Shown: positions 1 through 7,233, numbered from the stretch's first letter. The stretch is DNA of 10,746 nt from an uncultured Oscillospiraceae bacterium (GCA_900769995.1 CAAGIT010000104.1:1-10746); one strand, 5' to 3'. The notes: generated by a model from the sequence alone, not told the origin. A program made the numbers and translations.

Positions 1-122
1 AGCGCAGCCAACTGCGCAAGGCTGGCTTCCACATCCGTGGTCGGTGTGTTGAGCATGGACTGAATGGAGATCGGCGCACCGCCGCCGATTTTGACGCCGC
101 TAACTGTAATTTCTCTTGTCAT
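1..122 (-). CDS. ispG: 4-hydroxy-3-methylbut-2-enyl diphosphate synthase (IspG/GcpE), 5' part only
   Basis: Only the first 40 codons are in the window; the gene runs off the left edge. The N-terminus reads MTREITVSGVKIGGGAPISI and continues into QSMLNTPTTDVEASLAQL, which matches the start of IspG (G-G-x-x-P-I-S/V-Q-S-M, then N-T-x-T-x-D-V). The enzyme is an iron-sulfur protein that reductively converts MEcPP to HMBPP in the cytosolic MEP isoprenoid pathway. Its cluster cysteines lie in the missing C-terminal part. The ATG at 120-122 is preceded by GAGG (131-134) at 8 bases, and this site overlaps the rseP stop codon, so translation is probably coupled to rseP. Being last of the visible genes in a cluster that also holds dxr fits a shared MEP-pathway role. 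Confidence 0.88.
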   Translation of the reverse strand, partial: MTREITVSGVKIGGGAPISIQSMLNTPTTDVEASLAQLAA

Positions 123-132
123 TTTGATATCC

Positions 133-1197
133 TCATCCGAATAGCTGGAAAATGTCCTTAAACGTGATCACCGCCATCAGAAGCAGCAGCAAAACCATGA
201 ACGCACCGTTCAGATACGCCTCGTATTTGGGATTGACCTTGCGGCGGAAGATCTTCTCAAATGCCGCCGTCACAAGCAGGCAGACCACACGTCCGCCGTC
301 CAGCGCAGGAATCGGCAGCAGGTTCATCACCGCCAAATTGACCGCGATAAACGCAAACAGATAGAGCACATTCGCAATGCCCAAGCCGACCGTTTCCGAC
401 TGCGTGCCCTGTTCGGTCACAACGGCAACGATCTGCACGGGGCCTGACATATTCTTGACGCTCTCGCGGCCGGAGAAAAGGTCGCCCAAGCCCATGCGCA
501 CCATTCGCGCAAAATCAATGCAGTTGTTCCAAGCATATGACAGAACACCGCCAACGCTCTTTTCCTCCACCGTCAGGTTAAAGCCGTACCGCTGCTTGCC
601 GTCTTCGTCCAAAAAATCCCGCTGCATCTGCACGCCGTTCAGCTCCACCTTCTCGCCGTCACGGATCACAACAATGTCATGAACGCCGTCGGCATCGCGG
701 TCAAGGAGCATGGTAATATCGTTCTCGATATAGACCCGTTCGCCGTTGATGGAATAGAACGCATCTCCGGCCTGAAGGGTATCTGCAAAGGGTCTGCCGT
801 CCTCGATCATAGCGATCTGCCTTGACGGAATCTGCTTCCACACGACAGCAACCAAAAGCGTCACCATGAGCAGGCCCGTCAGGAAGTTCATTGCTGAGCC
901 CGCAACCAGAATGATGAGCCGCTTCCAGACCTTCGCACGTCCAAACGCGCGCGGATTGTCGCTTTCGCCGTCCTCGCCCTCCATGGCGCAATAGCCGCCA
1001 ATCGGGATGCAGCGCAGAGAATAGAGCGTTTCGCCCTTCTGCTTTTTCCAAATCGCAGGGCCCATGAACAGGGCAAATTCGTTGACCTGTACACCTGCCG
1101 CCTTCGCCGTGAGGAAATGACCCAGCTCATGGACAAAAATCAACACGCCGAACAGCAAAATCGCAAGTATGATATAAAAAACTGTCAATCCTGACAC
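133..1197 (-). CDS. rseP: Site-2 zinc metalloprotease, RseP/YaeL/RasP family
   Basis: Membrane-embedded intramembrane protease of family M50B, which in relatives cleaves anti-sigma factors and signal-peptide remnants within the membrane. The protein is 354 aa, usual for the family. The first membrane segment carries the zinc motif HELGH at residues 23-27, followed by the conserved G-x-x-x-x-E-F region. A hydrophobic segment lies near residues 94-120 and a single PDZ-like domain near 125-205. The third zinc ligand is in the C-terminal NLLPIPALDGGR motif (D300), with a last membrane helix near 333-348. GTG at 1195-1197 lies one base after the dxr stop, the same spacing as other junctions here. 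However, GTGAGG at 1197-1202 is better placed for TTG at 1186-1188, so the protein may be three residues shorter. The substrate is not predictable, since no anti-sigma gene is visible. Confidence 0.93.
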   Translation of the reverse strand: MSGLTVFYIILAILLFGVLIFVHELGHFLTAKAAGVQVNEFALFMGPAIWKKQKGETLYSLRCIPIGGYCAMEGEDGESDNPRAFGRAKVWKRLIILVAGSAMNFLTGLLMVTLLVAVVWKQIPSRQIAMIEDGRPFADTLQAGDAFYSINGERVYIENDITMLLDRDADGVHDIVVIRDGEKVELNGVQMQRDFLDEDGKQRYGFNLTVEEKSVGGVLSYAWNNCIDFARMVRMGLGDLFSGRESVKNMSGPVQIVAVVTEQGTQSETVGLGIANVLYLFAFIAVNLAVMNLLPIPALDGGRVVCLLVTAAFEKIFRRKVNPKYEAYLNGAFMVLLLLLMAVITFKDIFQLFG

Positions 1198-1202
1198 CTC
1201 AC
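1197..1202 (-). promoter_or_regulatory. Ribosome binding site before rseP (start ambiguous)
   Basis: GTGAGG overlaps the TGA stop of dxr and the first base of the GTG start candidate. It cannot serve that GTG but is 8 bases from an in-frame TTG (1186-1188). Either the GTG is used by translational coupling from dxr, or the TTG is the true start. Confidence 0.45.
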
Positions 1203-2347
1203 ATAAGACGTTCCGCCGCCATTCTTGCGGCCTGATCCGCCTCCAAAATTTCGTTTAGGTCGGGTTCCTTCACAAACGGAACCGCCTCCATCGCACCGCG
1301 TACCAGACGCGGAATATCGTAAAAACCGATCTCATCGCGCAGATACCGTGCCACAGCCACCTCATTCGCGCCGTTCATCACCGCGCAGGCATTGCCGCCG
1401 CGCTGTGCCGCCTCTTTTGCCAAACGCAAACACGGAAATGCTTCTTCATCGGGTGCGGCAAAGGTCAATGCCCCACAGGTCAGCAGATCCAGCGGTTCCG
1501 CCGGATTTTCCGCACGGTTCGGATAGGTCATCGCCAGCCGGATCGGCACGCGCATATCCGGCACGCCCAACTGTGCCATCACCGCCCCGTCGCGGAACTC
1601 CACAAGAGAGTGCACGATGCTCTGACGGTGGATGACAACATCGACCTGCGACAGCGGCAGATCATACAGCCGCATCGCCTCGATGATCTCCAAGCCCTTA
1701 TTCATCAGGGTGGCGCAGTCAATGGTAATCTTATTCCCCATTTTCCAATTCGGATGCCGCAGCGCATCCGATTTGGTCACATTTTGCAGTTCCGTTGTTG
1801 TTTTTCCGTAAAAAGGCCCACCGGAGCAGGTCAAAATCAGCCGTTTGACCTCGCTGCGGTCGTGACAGCCCATCAAGCACTGAAAAATCGCAGAATGCTC
1901 GGAATCCACCGGTACGATCTCCGCGCCGTATTCCCTTGCCGCACGCATGACCAATTCGCCCGCACAGACCAGTGTTTCCTTATTCGCCAACGCAATACGC
2001 TTTTTCTTCGCAATGGCAGCCAGGGTCGGACGCAGACCGAGCATACCGACCACGGCAGTAACGACCGTGTCGGCTTTTCCGTATTCCTCGGCCGCGATCA
2101 AGCCCTCCATACCATATTGGATGCGGATGGTTTGACCGCAAAGCTCATTTTCCAACTGTCTTGCGGCTTCCTCTGTCGCCATGACCGCCAGCTCGGGGTG
2201 GAATCGGCGGCACTGCTCCGCCATCCGTTCCACATTTGTACCGGCGGTCATCGCGACCACCTGCACGCCCTTCATCTGTTCCACGACCTCTAAGGTCTGG
2301 CGGCCGATGGAGCCGGTAGAGCCCAAAATTGACAAATATTTCGTCAT
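1199..2347 (-). CDS. dxr: 1-deoxy-D-xylulose 5-phosphate reductoisomerase
   Basis: Converts DXP to MEP with NADPH, the first committed step of the MEP isoprenoid pathway; cytosolic. The 382-aa length is normal. Residues 9-15 are the NADPH-binding GSTGSIG, NKETL is at 122-126, and PVDSEHSAIFQ holds the metal ligands D148 and E150. MNKGLEIIEA holds K217 and the third metal ligand E220. The flexible-loop signature reads TCSGGPF at 173-179 with Cys where Ala or Gly is commoner, probably a tolerated substitution. The ATG at 2345-2347 lies one base past the cdsA stop and is served by GGTGA inside the cdsA end, so the two are probably coupled. With ispG two genes downstream, the operon supplies precursors for the undecaprenyl chain made by UppS. 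Confidence 0.97.
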   Translation of the reverse strand: MTKYLSILGSTGSIGRQTLEVVEQMKGVQVVAMTAGTNVERMAEQCRRFHPELAVMATEEAARQLENELCGQTIRIQYGMEGLIAAEEYGKADTVVTAVVGMLGLRPTLAAIAKKKRIALANKETLVCAGELVMRAAREYGAEIVPVDSEHSAIFQCLMGCHDRSEVKRLILTCSGGPFYGKTTTELQNVTKSDALRHPNWKMGNKITIDCATLMNKGLEIIEAMRLYDLPLSQVDVVIHRQSIVHSLVEFRDGAVMAQLGVPDMRVPIRLAMTYPNRAENPAEPLDLLTCGALTFAAPDEEAFPCLRLAKEAAQRGGNACAVMNGANEVAVARYLRDEIGFYDIPRLVRGAMEAVPFVKEPDLNEILEADQAARMAAERLM

Positions 2348-2348
2348 A

Positions 2349-3194
2349 TCACTTCACCGCAAACGGAATGAGCAGCAGCAGAATCTCCGCAATGGGTGCG
2401 CAGATCATCGTGCTGTCAAAGCGGTCAAGGATTCCGCCGTGACCGGGGATGAGGTTGCCGTAGTCCTTGATGCCGACCTGCCGCTTGACGACCGACAGGG
2501 TCAGATCGCCCAGCATCGAGCCGAACGCACCGACAAAGCCGTAAATTGCGGCATAGAAATAGTTGACCTCAGAGAAGCCGAAGCAGCGATTGAGCACAAA
2601 GGTGTACAGCACCATGCCCAAAATATTGAAAATCACACCGCCGACAGCGCCCTCCACCGTTTTTTTCGGGCTGATGACGGGAGCAAGCTTGTGCTTACCC
2701 AAGGCTCTGCCCACAAAATAGGCGCCGCTGTCTGCAACCATGGAGATCACAAACGCAACGAGAATATAGAACTCGCCGTCCTGCATACCGCGCATTCTTA
2801 CCAGAGCGCCAATCAAAAACGGGTAGACGATGCCCGCAAACAGCGCCGCACACAGGGAAGTGAACTTCATCTGCTTTGCGTTGCCCGCAAGCAGCTCGCA
2901 GAACAGCACCGAGCAGAACAGGAACAGCCCGATCAGCATGGAAGCCCACAGGGTTTGTTCACCGACAACCGCTTCCGTGCGCAGCCACGACCACATCACG
3001 ACCGCAGCCGCCATCAGCGCGGTTTCCGCAACCACGCGCTTGTGCTTCAGAATCCCCGTGCGCCACAGCAGCTCATATGCAGCAATCATACAGGCAAGGG
3101 CAAACAGAATTGCCGTTGCCACCGGCGGGAGCAGCAAAACGATCGCCAAAAGCAGGGGCAGACCGACTGCCGCAGCCAAAATTCTAACCAACAT
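2349..3194 (-). CDS. cdsA: Phosphatidate cytidylyltransferase (CDP-diacylglycerol synthase)
   Basis: Integral membrane enzyme that makes CDP-diacylglycerol from phosphatidate and CTP for phospholipid synthesis. The 281-aa protein has about seven or eight hydrophobic segments, several of them in the first 110 residues. It ends with the family signature from S234 to D260: S-V-V-K-R, x4, K-D, then IPGHGGILDRFD, which matches the CdsA pattern closely. An S-P-K-K-T-V-E-G motif precedes it. A longer frame opens at GTG 3204-3206, but the only good ribosome binding site (3206-3210) overlaps that GTG. The ATG at 3192-3194 is one base after the uppS stop and is chosen here; the longer form would add four residues. 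Confidence 0.95.
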   Translation of the reverse strand: MLVRILAAAVGLPLLLAIVLLLPPVATAILFALACMIAAYELLWRTGILKHKRVVAETALMAAAVVMWSWLRTEAVVGEQTLWASMLIGLFLFCSVLFCELLAGNAKQMKFTSLCAALFAGIVYPFLIGALVRMRGMQDGEFYILVAFVISMVADSGAYFVGRALGKHKLAPVISPKKTVEGAVGGVIFNILGMVLYTFVLNRCFGFSEVNYFYAAIYGFVGAFGSMLGDLTLSVVKRQVGIKDYGNLIPGHGGILDRFDSTMICAPIAEILLLLIPFAVK

Positions 3195-3195
3195 C

Positions 3196-3933
3196 TTACT
3201 TTGCACCTCCGAAACGGCGGTTGCGCCCGTTATAGGCAGCGATCGCCTTCTCTAAGTCCTCGGGTTGAAAGTCCGGCCAAAGGACATCTGTAAAATAATA
3301 TTCGGCATAGGCCGACTGCCATAACAGGAAATTGGAGGTCCGCTCCTCTCCGCCGGGTCGGATGACCAGCTCGGGATCGGGCACACCGGCAGAGTACATT
3401 CTCGCAGAGAGCATTTCCTCGGTCAGCTCCTCGGGCTTGCACTTGCCCTCCATGCACTCGCGGGCAAATTGCCGTGCCGCGCGGACAATCTCATCCCTGC
3501 CGCCGTAGTTCAGGCAGAAATTGACCTGTACGCCCTCATACTTTTTTGAACGCTCCATGGCAATGCGTGCTTCCTCCTGCAGCTCCGGCGAAAGGCGTGT
3601 CAGATCGCCGAAAAAGACGAAACGGACACGGTTTTTGTCCATGTCTGCGATCGCTTCACGCAGATACTTTTCGAGCAGCTCCATGATCGCATGGACTTCC
3701 TCGGGCAAGCGCTTCCAGTTCTCCGTGGAAAAGGCATAGACTGTCAGATATTGCAATCCGATGGATTTTGCGTAATTCGCGATCGTGCGGAATGCCTCCG
3801 CGCCGACCTTATGACCCGCCTGACGCGGCAGACCGCGCTTTTTTGCCCAACGGCCGTTGCCGTCCATAACAATGGCAATATGCGTCGGCACCGGTCTGGA
3901 CAGGTCGGTTTTTTGCTTCTTTCTAAAAAACAT
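3196..3933 (-). CDS. uppS: Isoprenyl transferase, probable undecaprenyl diphosphate synthase
   Basis: cis-Prenyltransferase that adds isopentenyl units to farnesyl diphosphate to form the C55 carrier lipid for peptidoglycan and other wall polymers; membrane-associated cytosolic homodimer. The 245-aa length is normal. HIAIVMDGNGRW holds the catalytic Asp24. FSTENW is at 68-73 and NYGGRDE at 142-148. The diphosphate-binding segment IRPGGEERTSNFLLWQSAYA starts at 191, with Pro193 where Thr or Ser is common in model enzymes. Product chain length cannot be read from sequence. A longer frame starts at GTG 3961-3963, but that codon lies inside a hairpin and has no ribosome binding site, whereas ATG 3931-3933 has GGAG at 6 bases. 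The stop is one base before the cdsA start. Confidence 0.95.
   Translation of the reverse strand: MFFRKKQKTDLSRPVPTHIAIVMDGNGRWAKKRGLPRQAGHKVGAEAFRTIANYAKSIGLQYLTVYAFSTENWKRLPEEVHAIMELLEKYLREAIADMDKNRVRFVFFGDLTRLSPELQEEARIAMERSKKYEGVQVNFCLNYGGRDEIVRAARQFARECMEGKCKPEELTEEMLSARMYSAGVPDPELVIRPGGEERTSNFLLWQSAYAEYYFTDVLWPDFQPEDLEKAIAAYNGRNRRFGGAK
3206..3210 (-). promoter_or_regulatory. Ribosome binding site that sets the cdsA start
   Basis: GGAGG lies within the last codons of uppS. It overlaps the first base of the upstream GTG candidate and is 11 bases from ATG 3192-3194. The ATG is therefore the better start, and cdsA translation is probably coupled to uppS. Confidence 0.6.
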
Positions 3934-3936
3934 ATT

Positions 3937-3943
3937 CTTCTCC
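3937..3943 (-). promoter_or_regulatory. Ribosome binding site that sets the uppS start
   Basis: GGAGAAG is located so that GGAG lies 6 bases before ATG 3931-3933. It excludes the GTG at 3961-3963, which would place this site inside the coding region. Confidence 0.7.
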
Positions 3944-3950
3944 GAAATAT

Positions 3951-3982
3951 TCAAGACCGACACGCATTGATGCCGGTCTTGA
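3951..3982 (-). repeat. Inverted repeat (RNA hairpin) between frr and uppS
   Basis: TCAAGACCG (3951-3959) and CGGTCTTGA (3974-3982) are perfect 9-bp arms around a 14-base interior. Part of that interior (GCAT at 3964-3967, ATGC at 3970-3973) can extend the stem next to a 4-base bulge. No T-run follows on either strand, so it is not an intrinsic terminator. It sits in the 68-base frr-uppS gap, only 7 bases upstream of the uppS ribosome binding site. It could be an RNA-processing, stability or translation-control element. Confidence 0.6.
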
Positions 3983-4001
3983 AGCGTTAAAATGCTCTCT
4001 A

Positions 4002-4556
4002 TTAAAGCTCCATGAGTTCCTTTTCCTTGACCGTGCAGGCCTCATCGACCTTCTTGATATACTTGTCGGTCAGCTCCTGCAGATCCTTTTCTGCCTTCTT
4101 CTGATCGTCCTCGGTGATCTCCGAGTCCTTCTTCAGCTTCTTGATATAGTCCATGGCATCGCGGCGGATGTTGCGGACTGCAACCTTCGCATCCTCGCCG
4201 TACTTGCGAACCTGCTTGGCAAGCTCTTTACGGCGTTCCTCTGTGAGCATCGGGAATACCAGCCGAATCACACGGCCGTCATTCTGCGGGTTGATGCCGA
4301 GATCGGATACCTGAATCGCCTTCTCGATCTTCTTGAGCAGACTGCCGTCCCACGGCTGAATGACCAGCGTGCGGGCATCCGGCGAGGAGATCGTGCCGAC
4401 CTGTCCAACGGGCGTTTCCGTGCCGTAATACTCAACGGTGATACGGTCAAGCACGCGGGCATTGGCACGTCCGGCGCGGATCGCGCCGAAATCCTCCTGC
4501 AAAATCTCCAGGGTCTTGTCCATCTTACGGCTGAATTCTTTGAAATCTACTGACAT
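4002..4556 (-). CDS. frr: Ribosome recycling factor
   Basis: Splits post-termination ribosomes together with EF-G; cytosolic. The 184-aa length is standard. RRF hallmarks appear in order: GAIRAGRANARVLDRITVEYYG near 24-45, then PWDGSLLKKIEKAI, SDLGINPQNDG, IRLVFPMLTEERRKEL and KVAVRNIRRDAMD. The lysine- and glutamate-rich long helix follows to the C-terminus. The ATG at 4554-4556 is one base after the pyrH stop, and GGAGG at 4566-4570 lies 9 bases upstream inside the pyrH end, so expression is probably coupled to pyrH. The pyrH-frr pairing is conserved across bacteria. Confidence 0.97.
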   Translation of the reverse strand: MSVDFKEFSRKMDKTLEILQEDFGAIRAGRANARVLDRITVEYYGTETPVGQVGTISSPDARTLVIQPWDGSLLKKIEKAIQVSDLGINPQNDGRVIRLVFPMLTEERRKELAKQVRKYGEDAKVAVRNIRRDAMDYIKKLKKDSEITEDDQKKAEKDLQELTDKYIKKVDEACTVKEKELMEL

Positions 4557-4557
4557 A

Positions 4558-5280
4558 TTAGGGTTCCTCCTTCACAACTGTTCCGATTTTTTCTCCCTTT
4601 ACAACGCGCAGGATGTTTTCCGGATCCTTGAGCGCAAAGAGAATGATGGGGATATGATTGTCCATAGAAAGGGATGTCGCGGTAGAGTCCATGACCATCA
4701 GGTGCCTTGCAAGCACCTCGGCATAGGAAATCTCGTCAAATTTGATCGCCTCGGGGTTCTTCATGGGATCATCGGAATACACGCCGTCTATGTTCTTGGC
4801 AAGCAGGATAATATCGGCATTGATCTCCGCCGCACGCAAAACCGCGCCGGTATCGGTGGAGAAGAACGGATTGCCTGTGCCGCAGCCGAAGATCACAACA
4901 CGTCCCTTTTCAAGATGGCGGATTGCCTTGCTGCGGATATACGGCTCTGCAATGCGGCTCATCTCGATCGCCGTCTGCACGCGCACCTCAACACCGCGCT
5001 GTTCCAAAGAATCGGCAAGTGCCAGACAGTTGATGACCGTTGCAAGCATACCCATATGGTCTGCGCGGGTGCGCTCCATTCGATCTCCGCCGTCCTTGAT
5101 GCCGCGCCAGAAATTGCCGCCGCCGACGACGATACCGACCTGTACACCGTATTCCACGCAACGCTTGATCACATCGCAAACGCTGCCAATCACATCAAAA
5201 TCCAGCCCTCTGTGGGCATCACCCGCCAACGCTTCGCCGCTGATCTTCAGCAATACGCGGCGATATTTTGGCTCGCTCAT
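4558..5280 (-). CDS. pyrH: UMP kinase
   Basis: Phosphorylates UMP to UDP, feeding pyrimidine nucleotide, CTP and UDP-sugar pools; cytosolic hexamer of the amino-acid-kinase fold. With this start it is 240 aa, the usual length. Motifs are LLKISGEALAG (K12), VGGGNFWRG (52-60), ADHMGM (D74), CGTGNPFFSTDTGA (133-146) and AKNIDGVYSDDP (161-172). A longer frame begins at ATG 5296-5298, adding MREWLS, but it has no ribosome binding site and would start very close to the predicted transcript start. GAGGGAG is 9 bases before ATG 5278-5280. It is the first gene of the operon. rpsB and tsf, often just upstream in Firmicutes, are absent and replaced by divergent glnS. Confidence 0.97.
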   Translation of the reverse strand: MSEPKYRRVLLKISGEALAGDAHRGLDFDVIGSVCDVIKRCVEYGVQVGIVVGGGNFWRGIKDGGDRMERTRADHMGMLATVINCLALADSLEQRGVEVRVQTAIEMSRIAEPYIRSKAIRHLEKGRVVIFGCGTGNPFFSTDTGAVLRAAEINADIILLAKNIDGVYSDDPMKNPEAIKFDEISYAEVLARHLMVMDSTATSLSMDNHIPIILFALKDPENILRVVKGEKIGTVVKEEP

Positions 5281-5289
5281 GGATAACCA

Positions 5290-5296
5290 CTCCCTC
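5290..5296 (-). promoter_or_regulatory. Ribosome binding site that sets the pyrH start
   Basis: GAGGGAG is 9 bases upstream of ATG 5278-5280 and lies downstream of the alternative ATG at 5296-5298, ruling that one out. Confidence 0.75.
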
Positions 5297-5316
5297 ATGT
5301 AAAATTGTCCTCTACT

Positions 5317-5345
5317 ATTCTATAATAATTTCCGCGTCTTGACAA
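5317..5345 (-). promoter_or_regulatory. Sigma-A-type promoter of the pyrH operon
   Basis: On the minus strand, -35 is TTGTCA (5340-5345) and -10 is TAGAAT (5317-5322), each five of six to consensus, with a 17-base spacer. Transcription should start near 5310, giving a leader of about 30 bases that holds only the pyrH ribosome binding site. There is no room for a riboswitch or T-box. Confidence 0.75.
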
Positions 5346-5427
5346 CAAAAAAATGATATTTTCACGGAATGTTTTTATTTTTTTCACACGAGCCTTGTTT
5401 TTTTCGGCAAATTGTACGGAATCACAG

Positions 5428-5456
5428 TTGCAGATTTGGGAAAATTGTTATATAAT
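5428..5456 (+). promoter_or_regulatory. Sigma-A-type promoter of glnS
   Basis: The -10 box is a perfect TATAAT at 5451-5456. The -35 box is a weak TTGCAG at 5428-5433, with a 17-base spacer. The expected transcript start is near 5463, about 27 bases before the ATG, so no T-box leader is present. It also shows that an in-frame ATG at 5412, upstream of the promoter, is not used. Confidence 0.72.
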
Positions 5457-5474
5457 AAGCGGAGATATTTACCT

Positions 5475-5480
5475 GAGAGG
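5475..5480 (+). promoter_or_regulatory. Ribosome binding site that sets the glnS start
   Basis: GAGAGG abuts ATG 5481-5483 directly, too close to serve it, but is 9 bases from the in-frame ATG at 5490-5492, which is therefore the likely start. Confidence 0.65.
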
Positions 5481-5489
5481 ATGAAAACC

Positions 5490-7175
5490 ATGGCTGACGA
5501 GATGAATCGTCCGGAAACCAAGAATTTTATTGAAGCGTTCGTCGCAGAGGATATTGCCGCCGGCGGACAGTTTGAAGGTATGCAGGTGCACACCCGTTTC
5601 CCGCCCGAGCCGAACGGCTACCTGCACATCGGTCACTGCAAGGCGCTTTGCATCGATTTCGGCACGGCGGAAAAGTTCGGCGGCATCTGCAACCTCCGCA
5701 TGGACGATACCAACCCCACCAAGGAGGATACGGAGTACGTCGATGCGATCAAGGAGGATATTCATTGGCTGGGCTTTAGCTGGGATGACCGTTTCTTCTA
5801 CGCTTCCCAGTATTTCGACAAGATGTACGAATGTGCCGAGGAGCTGATCCAGAAGGGCTTGGCGTATGTCTGCGAGCTGACACCGGAGCAGATGCGCGAA
5901 TACCGCGGTGACCTCACTACCCCCGCAAAGAGCCCGTACCGCGACCGCCCGATCGAAGAATCCCTAGACCTGTTCCGCCGTATGCGTGCCGGCGAGTTCC
6001 CCAACGGCGCCATGACCCTCCGCGCAAAGATTGACCTTGCCTCGGGCAACTTCAATATGCGCGATCCCGCCATTTACCGCATCAACCACATGACCCACCA
6101 TGCGACCGGCGACAAGTGGTGCATCTATCCGATGTATGACTTTGCCCACCCGATCGAGGATGCGATGGAGTGCATTACCCACTCCCTGTGCTCTTTGGAA
6201 TTTGAGGCGCACCGTCCGCTGTATAACTGGGTCATCGAGCACTGCGATCTGCCCTCCAAGCCGCGCCAGATCGAATTTGCAAGACTTGGCATCAACCACA
6301 CCGTCATGTCCAAACGCAAGCTCCGTCTGCTGGTGGAGGAAAATCGCGTTTCCGGCTGGGATGATCCGCGTATGCCGACCCTCTGCGGTCTGCGCCGACG
6401 CGGTTATACGCCCAAGTCCATCCGCAACTTCTGCGAGCGTATCGGCGTTGCAAAGGCCGCGTCCACCGTGGAATACGCGTTCTTGGAATACTGCCTGCGT
6501 GAAGATTTGAACGAAACCGCGACCCGTGCCATGGCTGTTCTGCGTCCTCTGCGCCTGACGGTCACGAACTACCCCGAGGGTCAGAGCGAAACCTTTACCG
6601 TTGAAAACCACCCGAATCACCCCGAAATGGGCACCCGTGAGATCACCTTCTCCCGCGATCTCTGGATCGAGGCAGAGGATTTCATGGAGGAGAAGGTCGG
6701 CAAATTCTTCCGTCTGTTCCCCGGGAACGAAGTGCGCCTCAAGGGTGCATACGTTGTCAAGTGCACGGGCTGTGTCAAGGATGAGAACGGCAATGTGGTC
6801 GAAGTCCTCTGCGAATACGACCCCAACTCCCGCGGCGGTGACCCCGCTGACGGCCGCAAGATCAAGTCCACAATTCACTGGGTCGATGCAGCCACCGCTG
6901 CCGATGCCGAGGTTCGTCTGTACTCGAATCTGTTCACAGATCCCGATCCCGACGCGGCAGACAAGAACTTCCTGGATTGCCTGAATCCCGACTCCCTCGA
7001 AGTCCTCACGGGCTGCAAAATCGAGGCAGGTCTGGTCGGTGCGGAGGCACCCGCTGCCTTCCAGTTCCTCCGTCTGGGCTACTTCTGCCCCGACAGCAAG
7101 GATTCCGCCCCCGAGCATCCTGTCTTTAACCGCTCCGTGAGCCTCAAGGACAGCTTCAAGCCTGCACAAGCTTAA
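5490..7175 (+). CDS. glnS: Glutamine--tRNA ligase
   Basis: Class I aminoacyl-tRNA synthetase that charges tRNA-Gln directly with glutamine; cytosolic monomer. With this start it is 561 aa, close to typical bacterial GlnRS. FPPEPNGYLHIGH (37-49) carries the HIGH signature. The second ATP motif is VMSKRK (MSK at 273-275). The N-terminal Rossmann catalytic domain spans roughly 30-340. The beta-barrel anticodon-binding domain follows and includes the characteristic YDPNSRGGDPADGRKIKSTI segment and a C-terminal FNRSVSLKDSF. Clostridial genomes often rely on GatCAB transamidation, so a dedicated GlnRS suggests direct charging here, although GatCAB may also be encoded elsewhere. It is a single-gene unit with its own promoter and the terminator at 7183-7214. 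Confidence 0.97.
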   Translation: MADEMNRPETKNFIEAFVAEDIAAGGQFEGMQVHTRFPPEPNGYLHIGHCKALCIDFGTAEKFGGICNLRMDDTNPTKEDTEYVDAIKEDIHWLGFSWDDRFFYASQYFDKMYECAEELIQKGLAYVCELTPEQMREYRGDLTTPAKSPYRDRPIEESLDLFRRMRAGEFPNGAMTLRAKIDLASGNFNMRDPAIYRINHMTHHATGDKWCIYPMYDFAHPIEDAMECITHSLCSLEFEAHRPLYNWVIEHCDLPSKPRQIEFARLGINHTVMSKRKLRLLVEENRVSGWDDPRMPTLCGLRRRGYTPKSIRNFCERIGVAKAASTVEYAFLEYCLREDLNETATRAMAVLRPLRLTVTNYPEGQSETFTVENHPNHPEMGTREITFSRDLWIEAEDFMEEKVGKFFRLFPGNEVRLKGAYVVKCTGCVKDENGNVVEVLCEYDPNSRGGDPADGRKIKSTIHWVDAATAADAEVRLYSNLFTDPDPDAADKNFLDCLNPDSLEVLTGCKIEAGLVGAEAPAAFQFLRLGYFCPDSKDSAPEHPVFNRSVSLKDSFKPAQA

Positions 7176-7182
7176 AAAATTG

Positions 7183-7214
7183 ACCGCCATCGAGCCGTTT
7201 GGTTCGATGGCGGT
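7183..7214. terminator. Bidirectional intrinsic terminator between glnS and argF
   Basis: A 14-bp stem (7183-7196 with 7201-7214, one G-U pair) closes a 4-base GTTT loop. It starts 8 bases past the glnS stop. On the plus strand it is followed by a weak T tract (TTTATGTATG). On the minus strand it is followed, two bases on, by a run of TTTTTT that overlaps the end of glnS, the stronger tail. It thus serves argF from the right and glnS from the left. Confidence 0.82.
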
Positions 7215-7233
7215 TTATGTATGTCTTAGGAAG

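Noticed and set aside
2181..3293. 370-codon open frame on the plus strand across dxr, cdsA and uppS
   Set aside because: It is antisense to three conserved genes, and its product is low-complexity and rich in Gln, His and Arg with no recognisable domain.
3951..3982. The frr-uppS hairpin as an intrinsic terminator
   Set aside because: Neither side has a T tract, and essential operon genes lie downstream.
5339..5344. Perfect TTGACA on the plus strand as a second glnS promoter
   Set aside because: No -10-like hexamer follows at 16-18 bases; the same bases are the -35 of the minus-strand pyrH promoter.
5371..5404. T-rich stretch as a terminator on the plus strand
   Set aside because: No stem of useful length precedes either T run, and no plus-strand gene ends there.
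5281..5489. T-box or other riboswitch leader for glnS or pyrH
   Set aside because: Predicted transcript starts leave leaders of only about 27-30 bases, and no T-box sequence (such as TGGNACC) is seen.
5964..7190. 408-codon open frame on the minus strand, antisense to glnS
   Set aside because: glnS is unmistakable on the plus strand, and this frame runs through the shared terminator. It is a codon-bias shadow.
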